DNA of 64,000 nt from Lineus longissimus (lineage: Eukaryota; Nemertea; Pilidiophora; Heteronemertea; Lineidae). The DNA lies in NCBI RefSeq assembly GCF_910592395.1, contig NC_088309.1, positions 5,768,501 through 5,832,500 of the forward strand, written 5' to 3'. The position numbers were made by a program, and so were the translations under genes. Shown in pieces: positions 12,167 to 22,617 of this stretch (the stretch's first letter is position 1; each line of letters starts with the position of its first letter). The notes under the pieces are model-generated. The model was given only the letters and a program-made list of their open reading frames with translations. It was not told the origin of the DNA and did no database searches.

Positions 12167-14463
12167 ATGGAATCATTCTTCAAAGTCATTCAGGAGGGAT
12201 CTCTTACTGAGGTAGGTAAGGCCGAAATTCGTTCATTTACCACGAGTCACTTTCCGGGTTTTTCTTTGATGGCGTGCATTCACCGAGGAATGAAAGCAAA
12301 AGGGGAAAATGAGTCCTGGGAAATGAACGAATGAGGTCTATGTAACTTCGGCCTAACGTACGTCTGACAAACGTACACGGACGATGATATCAACAGTTGG
12401 CCGAAACGTACCTGTACGTGATTGCCTCCAGAGCTGCTTCCTGAGAAAAACAGGGGTAAATGTTAGCCTTCTCCGACCCGACACACAGGGCAAGGCCGGA
12501 GAAGCAAACATTGACCCCTCAACCCTCAGGATGCCAGAGCTGGCAATGGACGACTTTCAATGGTCGGTCTGCGGGTAATATCACATCACTCGATCAGTTT
12601 TACTTAGGAAGGTTTACAGCTATGTATACAATGTAGGAAGTTTTATAACTTTAAAACTCCCTCGTGTATATTCTTATCGCACAAATAACGGTACGGCAGT
12701 AAGGATGTTTCCACTACATGCGATTCGTTACGGCTTAATTAATTAACATCCCACTACACTACCGGGAGGCAAACTATACTAGCTCTTCATTGGTATTTTT
12801 TTCCGATTGCTGTCTTTCGCGGAAAAAAGCCATTAATATACATGAACATTGCACCTTCCTAATGATCGGCATATGCTGCTGTTAACAATCTTTTCTCGGG
12901 ATGACCTTTCGTCTGTCATAACACGCTTCTTGACGGACAAAATACTATGATTTCCTCCACCTTCATGTAAAGCATTCGTCCTGTTTATCTTTGTAGGTAG
13001 AGAAAGAATTCAAGAACGTTGTTAACGTCGATACTGTCTGCCACGGAGAAACAGCTCTACTACAAACTATTAGGAGACAGGACTTCAGATTCATCGAGTT
13101 CATTCTCAATAATGGCGCGTCCGTGACCAAACAACCAGGTACGGATATTTCTCCGCTGAATCTGGCAGTGGAAAGCCGAACTAGAAACCTCGAGATCATA
13201 GAGTTGCTTCTCCTTCATGGTGCAGATGTGTTCGAAGAGGATGATTACGGCGACACGATCCTCATGAATGCGGTGTTTCGCCGAGATTACGAAGTGGTGA
13301 TGTTGTTTTTGAACTCTGTCTCTGGCGAAGGACATGGGGAATCGTGTTTAGCCGCATCTTGCTGCATTGTTTCCAGAGTGCACATCGAAGAGATCTTGAA
13401 ACGAGGGGTATCTCCAAATAACTCTGAAATGTCGCCATTGATATTTTCGTGTCTCCTTGGAGACGAGGCAATGGTCAGTATGTTGTTAGATTACGGTGCA
13501 GACGTCAATATTGAAGATCCCAGAGGAGGGACGCCATTATCTAACGCCATCAGCGCGGGAAATCAATCTAATTTGATAAAACTTTTGGTAACCCATGGAG
13601 CAGATGTGAATCACATGACGACTGGTTTCGATGACCCTGGTGTGGAAGTGACGCCTCTTATGGAAGCGGCCCGCATGCGTGATCTGCCGAATATCCGAGA
13701 ACTTCTGAGACTCGGTGCAGATGTCAACATAAAAAACAACCAACGCCGGACTGCATTGCATTATTGTTCCGGATGGGAGACATATTGCCCTGTCATAAAG
13801 TCTTCTTTGAAAAGAGTAACACTCGCGGGAGGAATCTATGGAACTAACCGGTCTACATATCGGATTGTGAAAACTCTTGTCGATTACGGAGCTGACGTCT
13901 CCATCAAAGATAGTGACGATCGAACCCCGTTAGATGTGAATCTAAAGACACTTCATTCGATGTTCGTTCAAACAGAAGGCCGGTTGAAAGCTTCTACTAA
14001 GCTACTGCCCATTTACTTGTCCATCTGCTGTAGTCTGCTCAAGGCCAGCGCAGCATCATGCGAGAACTCACGAGAAGTGTTCAATAGCTTTTTGGATGCT
14101 TTCCTGTCCTGTGATCATCTGGACGATATCCCATCAGCAGAACGATTAGTGGACATCGTCAATTTGGCTTTTATGTGTGGTTTGAACTTGTCTGTGGGAA
14201 ACAAAAGACCCACAGTGGAATTAAAGCACCACGTCACCAGGAGGAATGTTTTTGACTTCGTCGCGCATCTTAGCAGGAACTGCTTAACGCTGAAGCAGCT
14301 ATGCCGAATTCAGCTCCGGAAAAACACCCGTCGCACCCAAACTAGCGTCAGAGACATGCATGACATTCCCCTGCCAACACTTTTAAAGGAATATCTTCTC
14401 TACGAGAATGATTCCTTGTTTCGTCCTGGTCAGCTGATTCTACAAAACTCCCCGTCAACTTAG
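12167..14463 (+). CDS. Ankyrin repeat and SOCS box protein (ASB family), two coding exons
   Basis: The exons are 12167-12211 and 12997-14463, joined in phase 0 by a gtaggtaag donor and a tttgtag acceptor, giving 503 aa. The first ATG gives MESFFKVIQEG before the splice. The body carries about seven to eight ankyrin repeats with the usual GADV ends (LLLLHGADV, LLDYGADVNIED, LVTHGADVNH, LLRLGADVNIKN, LVDYGADVSIKD), covering roughly residues 30-290. The C-terminal 45 residues contain LKQLCRIQLRK followed by IPLPTLLKEYLLY, a SOCS box: BC-box Leu-x-x-x-Cys plus the Leu-Pro-x-x-Leu Cul5-type part. In this family the ankyrin repeats bind substrates and the SOCS box docks Elongin B/C and Cullin 5 for ubiquitylation. 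The subfamily and substrate are not identified. Confidence is high for the family and moderate for the start. Confidence 0.88.
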
Positions 14464-14650
14464 CTTTTGCACCAGCGTTGCGGCGTTTCGGATGCCCAGG
14501 ATCACGTACATGTAACACTATATGCACCTGCGAGTCTTAACAATATTTTCGTACTCCCTCCCCTTGTGTGCTATACTTATCCCATCTGCGTACCTACGCT
14601 GAAAGAGACTGCTGTGTGTAGTCAACAGCATAGATGTTGTCGTGCTACAA

Positions 14651-14712
14651 AATAAAACACAACAGAATTGCTTTTGTACAAATGAAATTTGATAACGTCT
14701 GAAATCAATAAA
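14651..14712 (+). terminator. Polyadenylation signals of the ankyrin/SOCS gene
   Basis: Two AATAAA hexamers lie at 14651-14656 and 14707-14712, 190-250 bp after the stop codon. They are suitably placed to end the transcript before the convergent POLR2J gene. Which one is used cannot be told from sequence. Confidence 0.6.
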
Positions 14713-14899
14713 CTGTCAGTGGACGTCTCATCGCTGAATCTACTCTTCATCCAAACGCCTATCCCAACAGGTGGCTGGTGAGAAAGCAGTAGGTGCTATG
14801 TGCCCTAACAGTGCCCTAACAAGCTGGCGGCTAAATAACCAACCTGTCTCATAGGAAAAGTTACCTTGACCACTTGATGATCGGGATCAGCTTGTTTGA

Positions 14900-15330
14900 A
14901 CAATGTTTAGGCGTTTCTATGCAAATACCAGATTGTGTCTAAGCTTGTCTATCGCCCTTGGTGTCCTGTCCTCGTGCAACTCCCATGGCTTAAAGCAGAA
15001 CACACCGACACATGGAAGTGTCTATGCAAAGACCAGACTGTACGCAGAAGACAGCGACACTTAAAAGTTCCTATGCAAAAACCAGAGTGTAACATAGCTT
15101 GTATCTCATCTTTTGTGTCCCGACTCCATGCACCAACGCACATGCTTTGAAACAATAGACACCATATCACAGTAAGTTGTTTCTATACCAATACCTGATT
15201 GCGGCTCTGCTTTTCAATATCATCTTTGGTATTCTCATGCAACCTCTGTAACTTGAATCAGAAGACCCTATTACAGATGTTGCTTGCATGCCAAGACCAG
15301 ATTGCAAAGAAACAGAAACACAATCACAGA
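14900..15330. repeat. Degenerate tandem repeat between convergent genes
   Basis: A phrase like tctatgcaaagaccagactgt recurs with decay near 14920, 15020, 15070, 15190 and 15285, spaced roughly 50-120 bp apart. Between copies, phrases such as cttgtgtcc or cttggtgtcc and catgcaac recur as well. This looks like an old minisatellite between the 3' ends of the ankyrin gene and POLR2J. Confidence 0.5.
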
Positions 15331-15806
15331 ATTTGATAAATTCAAATTTACATGTACATAATTCCTTCATAAGGCCTTGCTTTCTCTGCAATGATACAGA
15401 GATATTTTCACATCTGAATTCAATAATTTGTTCAGCTAATAGAAAACGTTTCCATTGATTCAGTCACCTATGCAGTACGCTGGGTTTCTCATGCTGAGGT
15501 TTGTCCGACATTGCCCAAGATATTTGAAACAATCGTGCACAACGATCATGCTTTTCACAGCACATAGTAGCTATTCAAGATCCGGGGATGGCACAGTCCC
15601 AAGTCAAGGTTTGCATCTCAGTTCGTATGGACCCTATACTAGTATCCTGCATAAGTCGAAGAAACCACTCTGTCCCCAGTCCTGGACTAAACTTTCCTTT
15701 ATCTCTGGGTTCCCTGCCCAGCACAAAAAATCAGGTTTGGGTTGCATCCCAGTAAATCCAAGGGAATGTTTTAACAAATGAACAAAGAAAGTCCTTTAGC
15801 TCTGGG

Positions 15807-17264
15807 TTATAAGTCACCTTCTTGTTTATCTTTGACGCCATCCTGGAATTAGAAAATCAAAGCGTTGCAAGTTAAATAGTTGTGCAAAATCTCTTCCGAG
15901 TACATTTTCAGGCAGTGTAAGAGCTACCCTCTACTTCCTATTTCTTTGATTGTGGCCTTGTGACCCTTATCATCCATTGAAAAGCATTGGTAGGCCTTTT
16001 AAGAGGAGTGGCAGTGATGTGCTGTCCCAATGGAAAACCATTACAACAACACTATAACTTTTCAGAAGGGGGAGAAAATCAAAGAGGGATGGTAAATTGC
16101 ATGACAGCTTCCACTTGACTGAAACCAACTTACTCTAAACTGTTCATCCAACAGTGACACCTCACTGATCAAGTCAGTTATGGCGTTCTGGAATGCTTCC
16201 TGTGGACTGTAATCGGATGTGGTCTGCACCCTCAACACAAAGTAATGCTCAAGTGGATGAGGAACTTTGTAACCGGCGAAGATAACTTGTGGATCTTTGA
16301 ACAGCTGACTAGAAAATGAAAGGTAAACAAATATATACAAGTATATACAAGATATTTCGATGTTTTTCCTTTTCATCTTCTTCTCCGCTTGGGTCATTGG
16401 TATTAAAGTGAAAATTTGGTCACATGCATGCTTGAATCTTTTCCTATGTTCATTAACGATGTGTCAAGTGCGACTTACGTTCTTAGGAGATTTCCAAGTG
16501 TATGGTCTTCTTTCTTGATAGTAAATATTGCTGCATTTGGTACCTTTGTGTCTTTTTGGATTGTTATTCTGGAGTTGTGAAGAGAGAATAAATATAATTT
16601 GAAGTGTGTTTATTTAACTCAAAAGTAAAAAAATATCTGTTGTCCCACAAAAACTTTCCTCAAAAACAACTTTTGGATCAATGTTTCACTTCAGTACGAG
16701 TAGGCTATAGGTTCTTTTACGTTTTAGAAGTTGTAATATCAAGAAAACTGTACGGGGGGCTGATCCAAGTCATCAGACCGCACGAGATTAATTTTTCTCC
16801 AGTCTGGAGTGAAAGCTCGAGACCGCAAGTTTCTGGCCGGAGAAAATCATCACGTGTGATCTGAATCAGTGAATGGATGACGAGTGGGGATGACCGATGA
16901 GGTGTGTTTAGAGCGTTGTTTGTGCTACAGGGTCATGAAAACATTTGAACAACCACCATCAATCCACAAGACGACCAAATCGAAGAGATAGAAGTAGTCG
17001 ACGGTAACAAACGAGTTGAAGACAAAGCAGGTTTAGGCTTGCGGCCAACAGCGATGAGAAAACTGAAACGACGACAACAACGATTCTTTCTGCAATTTTT
17101 TCGGCGTGTTTTTAAATCAAATCCTGGCATAATCAACATATGTTTAGGCTATAAAACATTACAACATCAATTAGAGGTTATTAATTCACCCTAATGATAC
17201 AAAAAACGTACTTCTTTTCACCCTCAAAGAGGAGAAATGACTCAAACGTCGGAGGAGCATTCAT
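15807..17264 (-). CDS. POLR2J: RNA polymerase II subunit RPB11 (POLR2J), four exons
   Basis: The minus-strand coding exons are 17212-17264, 16479-16568, 16134-16308 and 15807-15842, which sum to 354 nt and 117 aa, the usual length of this subunit. Exon 1 reads [18 protein letters not shown]. Exon 2 holds KDTKVPNA and EDHTLGNLL. Exon 3 holds [19 protein letters not shown] and the C-terminal helix [16 protein letters not shown]. Exon 4 ends in [11 protein letters not shown]11 pairs with RPB3 through an alpha-like dimerisation fold and starts assembly of RNA polymerase II in the nucleus. All donors and acceptors are GT-AG and in frame (gtacgt, gtaagt, gtaagt donors). The start codon lies only 160 bp from the left end of the LTR retrotransposon, so the promoter region has been interrupted. 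Identification is firm. Confidence 0.96.
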
Positions 17265-17424
17265 TCTCAATTGTAATCAGAATTGCGGTTCTTTCGCTCC
17301 GTGACCTTTTCGCCCCCAGTGGTTTCGCTCCAAATCATCTTCTATTCGTCACTGTCATAGTATAAAACTAACTACTTCCCCGAACTCAAATTTAAGGTGA
17401 GTTAATTGTAATCTGACTCTCTAC

Positions 17425-17568
17425 TGTATGATATAACGCAACGAAGTGATTCGTGTGATAGTTACTGTATTACTGAAGACTACAAAATAGGTAACAAACT
17501 CACCAGCTACACATTCATACATATTCATGAAACCACTCGGCATTCCTCGTCAGGTAGCATACATTACA
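17425..17568 (-). repeat. 3' LTR of the retrotransposon
   Basis: The 144-bp terminal repeat starts tgtatgatataacgc and ends agcatacattaca on the plus strand, so it has TG...CA ends. It is identical by eye to the copy at 21830-21973. Read in the element's direction, it points towards POLR2J, whose ATG is 160 bp away. Confidence 0.95.
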
Positions 17569-17578
17569 TCTTTCCTTC
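17569..17578 (-). promoter_or_regulatory. Polypurine tract (plus-strand primer site)
   Basis: On the minus strand the bases next to the 3' LTR read GAAGGAAAGA. This purine run is in the position where Ty3/Gypsy elements keep the primer for plus-strand DNA synthesis. Confidence 0.7.
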
Positions 17579-17766
17579 TAAAGTGTTCTTTTACCAATGA
17601 AGCACTGACTAATACATAAACTTCTAACCTAAATCTAAGTATAACTCACGAACCAAATAAAATGGAACTTCCACGAATTTGCATAACATGCCAGATGCCT
17701 GTACCGGCACACAAGTGTTTGTTTATGATAATTATAAGAAGTGTTTATGTTTCATGGCTGGTCTTG

Positions 17767-20700
17767 CTAGAGATCTAGTTTATCAGGTGGCTTGCTTGTT
17801 CGCCCACTCCTTGTAACATATCCCGGGGTGTTGTTTATGGTTGGAATGGGCTCAGCAACTGCAGCCTGTGGGGCCACGTTGACATCAGTGTGATCATTCG
17901 CAGGCGCATGAGGCGGGTCCCCAGACGTATACATTACACGTGGGCGAGTCCCTTCGTTGGGAATGTTATTTTCGCGGGTTTGAAACATGTGACGGCGGTT
18001 ACGTCTGAACGATTTACCCTCGGGGGTTTGAATGTTATAGCTCCTCGGCACATCAGGCAGTTTGTCTTGCACCGTCCCATATTTCCACTGTCCTCTCAAG
18101 GTCCTGAAACGAACTGCATCTCCAGGATGGATGTCAGCATTTGTGCTATTACTAACACGCTTGTCATAATACTGTTTCTGGCGGTTTTGACGGTCTGTGA
18201 GCTTCTCATGAGCGTTATCTACCACTTTTGGTTTCAAGAGATTGGGGAGAATTGGCAATTTCGAATTCAATCGGCGTGACATTAACAGTTGCGCCGGAGA
18301 TTGTCCAACCCCGTCGAGTGGTGTGTTGCGGAAATTAAGTAACGCTATGCTGGGATCATCGCATGATTGTTCGCATTTCTTGAAGATGTCCTTTATTGAC
18401 TGAATAGCGCGTTCAACCTGTCCATTAGACTGGGGGTAACCAGGGCTGCTGGTGGTATGGCGGAATCCCCAGGCCTTGGAGAAATCGGAGAACTCGCGGC
18501 TTGAAAATTGAGGCCCATTATCGCTGATGACGTCATTAGGGATGCCAAATCTGCTGAACGATGCTTTGAGAGCCGTAATAACAGACTGGCTTGTCAGCGT
18601 GGGAAGAATGCACACTTCCGGAAACTTAGAGAAGTAATCCACAGTCAGCAAATATTCCTTGCTCCGATATTCAAACATATCAGTTGCGACTTTACTCCAC
18701 GGGAGGTCTGGAATGTTATGTGGTATCATAGGTTCAGCCGGTTGGGATTTCCTCGCTGTCTGGCAGGCGGTACAGCGTGATACGGTATCCTCAATTTGTT
18801 GACCCATTCCGGGCCAGAACAGAATGTCTCGGGCCAATTGTTTTGATTTAACGATGCCCATATGAGTTTCATGAATTCGTTTGAGCAAGTTTGCGCGCAA
18901 TGTCTCTGGTACTACGAGACGATCGCCTTTGAGCAACAGGTTGTCCGCTAATGTGATTTCGTCGCGATACGGGAAGTATGGAGTTAGTTCAAGTGGTACA
19001 TCCTGTTTGTCATCTGGCCAGCCTTGCATCACAGTGTTCTTTAGAGACTGTAGAGTTGGGTCTGCGTCCGTGGCAGATTTAAACTCCTCTAATTTGGCAT
19101 CGCTGATGTGACTGGCAATGTTCAGCAAGTTGACCTCGATTTTGTCATCGAATAGGTCTTGCGGGTTGGTGTCGGATACGAATGCGCGTGATAGAGTGTC
19201 AGCTAGAAACATTTCGCGTCCCGGGCGGTATACCAGTTTCAGATCATAGTGCTGTAGGCGTAACCTCATGCGTTGCATACGGGCTGAGAGTTTATGTATG
19301 GGCTTTGTCATGATTGCCAGCAGTGGCTTATGATCTGTCTCTATTGTTATCGGGCCTTTTCCGTAGACGTAATCATGGAATTTCTTACATCCGAAACAAA
19401 TCGCGAGCAATTCTTTCTCAATGACGGCGTACATAGATTGCGTTTCATCCAGGGCCTTAGATCCGAACGCCACTGGATGACTGTCTTGAATTAAGGCTGC
19501 GCCTAATCCAGATTTACTGGCATCAACCTGAAGCGTGATGGGTTTATTGACGTCATAGAAACTCAGCACGGGCGTGTTTGTGATCAAACGTTTCAGTCTC
19601 TTATATGCTCGGTCTTGGAGATCCTCCCAATGAAATTCGACTTTTTCTTCGAGGACTTGACGTAGTGGTTTCGTTTCTTGTGAGAGGTTGGGGATGAATT
19701 TCGCAAGATATCCCACCATGGCGATGAATCTCCTAATGTCCTCTTTACATGACGGTGTCGGCATGTTGGTGATGTCACTTACGCGATCCTGGCTGACCTT
19801 TAGGCCATCACCTGAAAATATATGTCCGACGTAGTCAACTTCGCTGAGGCCTATTTTCGTTTTAGCGGGGTTGAGTTTTAACCCTACTGCGCGTGCTCGC
19901 TCCAGTACGGTGCGTAGGCGATTATCGTGCTCGGCTTGTGTGCGGCCGTGTACGACGATGTCATCGACGACAATCTCAACCCCTTCGAGGTCACCAAATA
20001 AATCCGACATGACTTTATTGAAAATGTCACCACTCGTGGATATACCAAATGGTAACCGAAGGAAACGGTAGCGTCCCCACGGCGTGTTGAAGGTACAGAG
20101 CTTTGAACTTTGCTCATCAAGGCCAATTTGCCAAAAACCTGATTTAGCGTCGAGTGTACTAAATATCTTTGAGCCGGGCATGCGTGCTGCGATTTCCTCA
20201 ACTGTTTTCGTCGGATGGTGAGCTCTGCGAATCGCTTTGTTCAGTTTGGATGGATCAATGCAAATTCTCACCTTATTGTTTTGTTTTCGAACGACAGTCA
20301 TACTATTGACCCATGGGGTTGGTTCGTTTTCTTTGATCACTACTTTCAGGTCCTCCATTCGATCCAGTTCGGTTTTGACGACGTCCTCAATCGCGTACGG
20401 GATTTTACGAGGTGGATCGACGGACGGCTCAACGGTCGGATCTGTGAACAGATGGTAGTTGCTCTGAATACATCCCAATCCTTGAAAGACATCCTCGAAA
20501 TCCTTGATTTGCGATATCGAATGTATGCGCTTCACTAAGTTCAGTTTATCGCACGTATCACGGCCTAGAATTGGTTGGGCATTGTCAAGGATTTGAAAGG
20601 TGACGTCCAATCCGTTAAGATTCAAGACAGTTTCGCCGACAGGCGTAATCCTATGCCCCGAATATGATACTAATCGGCACTTTGGGGGTGTGTGTGTTGC

Positions 20701-21783
20701 GTTCAGTTTCTTGAAAAACTGTAACGGTATAATGTCGGCCTCGCTGCCGGTATCGAGTTTGAACGATATGGATTGTCCTTGAATGGTAAATGTTTCATGC
20801 CATCCGACGTAGTTGGCTGGTGTAACTGATACCTCGCCGATGAATAGCGTGTCCACGTGGGGACCATGAAAGTCTGGCTCATAATTGCGATGATAGAATT
20901 CTGTGGTAGGCCTACCGTTATTACGTGATTCCAGGGTTACGTCATGAATGCTCGATGACGATGGAGCTTGAGGACGTACGCGTTGTTTCTCTGATCTTGC
21001 CAGTGTGCGGCAAGATGCTTTGAAGTGGTTCATGCGGCGGCAATATCCGCATTCCTTGCCGTATGCCGGACATTGTGTGTAGTCAGCATGAGCTTGTCCG
21101 CCACAGTTTCCACATTTTTCCGATTGTGATCGTTTGTCAAATGTTCCGCGATGTTTGTTTCGGCTGCGATCATGGGAGCCGCGACCGTATGCCGTACTAT
21201 TTTGGAATGATCTTCCGACGGCGTCGACGTCTTTTTCTTTCGTATCAGTCAGCGTCTTAAGTTGATTAGCGCTTGATTCGCTAATGCGACACGTATTGAC
21301 ACACTTCTCCAGGGTAAGGTCCTCGGTCTGCAGAAGTTTCTCGCGCGTGGTCTCGTCACGGATGCCGCAAACGACCCGGTCTCTGAGTAGAGAGTCTCGT
21401 AGAGCGTCGCCAAATTCACAGTCCTTGATAAGTTGTTTCAACTCCGTGAGAAATGAGTCAAATGATTCGCCGTCTTTCTGCGTCCGAGAATTGAATTGGT
21501 ACCGGATAACTGTAATGTTCCGTTTCCCTTCACAGAATGCGGCGAATTTCGCCTTCAGTGGCGCGATCTGGTCCACGTCTGCCTCGGCGAAATCCATCGT
21601 GGCGTGAACCTTTTGGGCCTCCGGTCCGGCAACGTGAAGGAAGACGTTACACTGGACCACCTCAGCTTTATCGGCGACACCCGATGCTATGCTGTAGACT
21701 TCGAATGAACGTATCCAATTTCGGTAGTTAGCTTGAAGATTGCCTTCAAGGCTTAACTGCGCTGGTGGTTTTAGTCCTGACAT
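17767..21783 (-). CDS. Retrotransposon gag-pol polyprotein, intact
   Basis: One unbroken frame of 1338 aa runs from an ATG (MSGLKPPAQL) at 21783, just inside the 5' LTR. The frame stays open upstream into the LTR, but that part carries no gag features. A gag-like helical region covers about residues 1-180. Two zinc knuckles with Cys/His spacing follow at 224-259 (CGNCGGQAH, CGYCRRMNHFKASC). The aspartic protease motif LDTGSEAD is near 343, and the reverse transcriptase spans about 460-650 with IVVDDIVV at the catalytic site. RNase H (QVDASKSG, IETDHKPLL) lies at about 750-830. Integrase follows with a His-His-Cys-Cys finger and the catalytic Asp in VATDMF, Asp in SDNGPQF and Glu in GQVERA. 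No stop or frameshift was seen, so activity is possible. Both a fused gag-pol and a host gene interrupted by it were considered, and nothing host-like is present in the frame. Confidence 0.95.
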   Translation of the reverse strand: MSGLKPPAQLSLEGNLQANYRNWIRSFEVYSIASGVADKAEVVQCNVFLHVAGPEAQKVHATMDFAEADVDQIAPLKAKFAAFCEGKRNITVIRYQFNSRTQKDGESFDSFLTELKQLIKDCEFGDALRDSLLRDRVVCGIRDETTREKLLQTEDLTLEKCVNTCRISESSANQLKTLTDTKEKDVDAVGRSFQNSTAYGRGSHDRSRNKHRGTFDKRSQSEKCGNCGGQAHADYTQCPAYGKECGYCRRMNHFKASCRTLARSEKQRVRPQAPSSSSIHDVTLESRNNGRPTTEFYHRNYEPDFHGPHVDTLFIGEVSVTPANYVGWHETFTIQGQSISFKLDTGSEADIIPLQFFKKLNATHTPPKCRLVSYSGHRITPVGETVLNLNGLDVTFQILDNAQPILGRDTCDKLNLVKRIHSISQIKDFEDVFQGLGCIQSNYHLFTDPTVEPSVDPPRKIPYAIEDVVKTELDRMEDLKVVIKENEPTPWVNSMTVVRKQNNKVRICIDPSKLNKAIRRAHHPTKTVEEIAARMPGSKIFSTLDAKSGFWQIGLDEQSSKLCTFNTPWGRYRFLRLPFGISTSGDIFNKVMSDLFGDLEGVEIVVDDIVVHGRTQAEHDNRLRTVLERARAVGLKLNPAKTKIGLSEVDYVGHIFSGDGLKVSQDRVSDITNMPTPSCKEDIRRFIAMVGYLAKFIPNLSQETKPLRQVLEEKVEFHWEDLQDRAYKRLKRLITNTPVLSFYDVNKPITLQVDASKSGLGAALIQDSHPVAFGSKALDETQSMYAVIEKELLAICFGCKKFHDYVYGKGPITIETDHKPLLAIMTKPIHKLSARMQRMRLRLQHYDLKLVYRPGREMFLADTLSRAFVSDTNPQDLFDDKIEVNLLNIASHISDAKLEEFKSATDADPTLQSLKNTVMQGWPDDKQDVPLELTPYFPYRDEITLADNLLLKGDRLVVPETLRANLLKRIHETHMGIVKSKQLARDILFWPGMGQQIEDTVSRCTACQTARKSQPAEPMIPHNIPDLPWSKVATDMFEYRSKEYLLTVDYFSKFPEVCILPTLTSQSVITALKASFSRFGIPNDVISDNGPQFSSREFSDFSKAWGFRHTTSSPGYPQSNGQVERAIQSIKDIFKKCEQSCDDPSIALLNFRNTPLDGVGQSPAQLLMSRRLNSKLPILPNLLKPKVVDNAHEKLTDRQNRQKQYYDKRVSNSTNADIHPGDAVRFRTLRGQWKYGTVQDKLPDVPRSYNIQTPEGKSFRRNRRHMFQTRENNIPNEGTRPRVMYTSGDPPHAPANDHTDVNVAPQAAVAEPIPTINNTPGYVTRSGRTSKPPDKLDL

Positions 21784-21819
21784 TGTAGGTGTTTCCGATT
21801 GCGGGCGAGAGCTGACGTC

Positions 21820-21829
21820 TCTGACACCA
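21820..21829 (-). promoter_or_regulatory. Primer-binding site of the retrotransposon
   Basis: Directly inside the 5' LTR the minus strand reads TGGTGTCAGA. This is complementary to a tRNA 3' end UCUGACACCA, as found on leucine tRNAs. The match stops after 10 bases, so the tRNA assignment is tentative. Confidence 0.7.
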
Positions 21830-21973
21830 TGTATGATATAACGCAACGAAGTGATTCGTGTGATAGTTACTGTATTACTGAAGACTACAAAATAGGTAAC
21901 AAACTCACCAGCTACACATTCATACATATTCATGAAACCACTCGGCATTCCTCGTCAGGTAGCATACATTACA
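21830..21973 (-). repeat. 5' LTR of the retrotransposon
   Basis: The 144 bp are identical by eye to the left LTR. The CTAC target duplication follows at 21974-21977. It should hold the element's promoter, but no TATA box was identified with confidence. Confidence 0.95.
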
Positions 21974-21977
21974 CTAC

Positions 21978-22617
21978 CAAAGTGATTTATCAAGGAATAG
22001 GCCCTACAGTTGAACTTCACTGTAAACCAATGATGTGTTGATGAGTTCAATGAATCCTTCAATTCCTTTGAGTTTCTTGGCGAACTTACGTCCGAGAATG
22101 ATCCGTTGACGTGTACCTGCATTGCCATTTGTGTGTAAACTGTTAATAGTTATCTATTTTCAGACGAAACTCAGTCCCTCACAAGCTTTGGTCGATTTCG
22201 GAGAGAACATCTCGTCTCGTTTAGCCAATTGTTCTGGTGTTTCTTTCATCATGCCTACGACTCGGGGGGGGGGGGGGGGGCAGGCAAATGTCACACTTTG
22301 TTTAGTTTCCTCTTCAGTCTTTTTTTGCCTTGATAATGGCTGTATAGTAAAGGTGACAATGTCTCGGGCCGTGAAGTAGATAGGTCAGTTTGCCTTGTGG
22401 CTTCTTCTCATTGACATTATCTGCAAACTGATTGCCGTCTCGGGTCCTGTGAGGAGGGGGGATGGGGCAGCTAGTAAAATAACGGGCTGTGGGAATTGTG
22501 AAGGGGTGGTGTAGAGTATCGCCACAACAACGTTGATATGATTACTCGTCGTTTCAGCGGGCATGACTTTGGACATCCAGTGACGCAGCAAAAAGTAGTG
22601 ACACTCCATCCAATAGA
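21978..22617. other. Upstream region of the coiled-coil gene
   Basis: About 640 bp lie between the retrotransposon and the first coding exon of the divergent gene. A G homopolymer of about 16 is at 22264-22279. An acceptor-like cgtttcag at 22547-22554 precedes an in-frame TGA and then the proposed start ATG at 22618, so an untranslated first exon further upstream is possible. Some of this DNA may have been shared promoter with POLR2J before the insertion. Confidence 0.5.

Larger units (their letters stand above)
17425..21973 (-). mobile_element. Complete Ty3/Gypsy-type LTR retrotransposon
   Basis: The element is 4549 bp, bounded by identical 144-bp LTRs and a 4-bp target duplication CTAC (17421-17424 and 21974-21977). 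It reads on the minus strand. The 5' LTR is on the right, and a primer-binding site, a single gag-pol frame and a purine tract before the left LTR are all present. Identical LTRs and an unbroken frame point to a recent insertion. The order protease, reverse transcriptase, RNase H, integrase places it in Ty3/Gypsy. A single fused frame with two zinc knuckles resembles the Mag-like group, which is inference. It sits between two divergent genes and has the same transcription direction as POLR2J. Confidence 0.97.

Noticed and set aside
17890-18279. Plus-strand open frames within the retrotransposon
   Set aside because: They are antisense to the integrase part of gag-pol and show no independent features.
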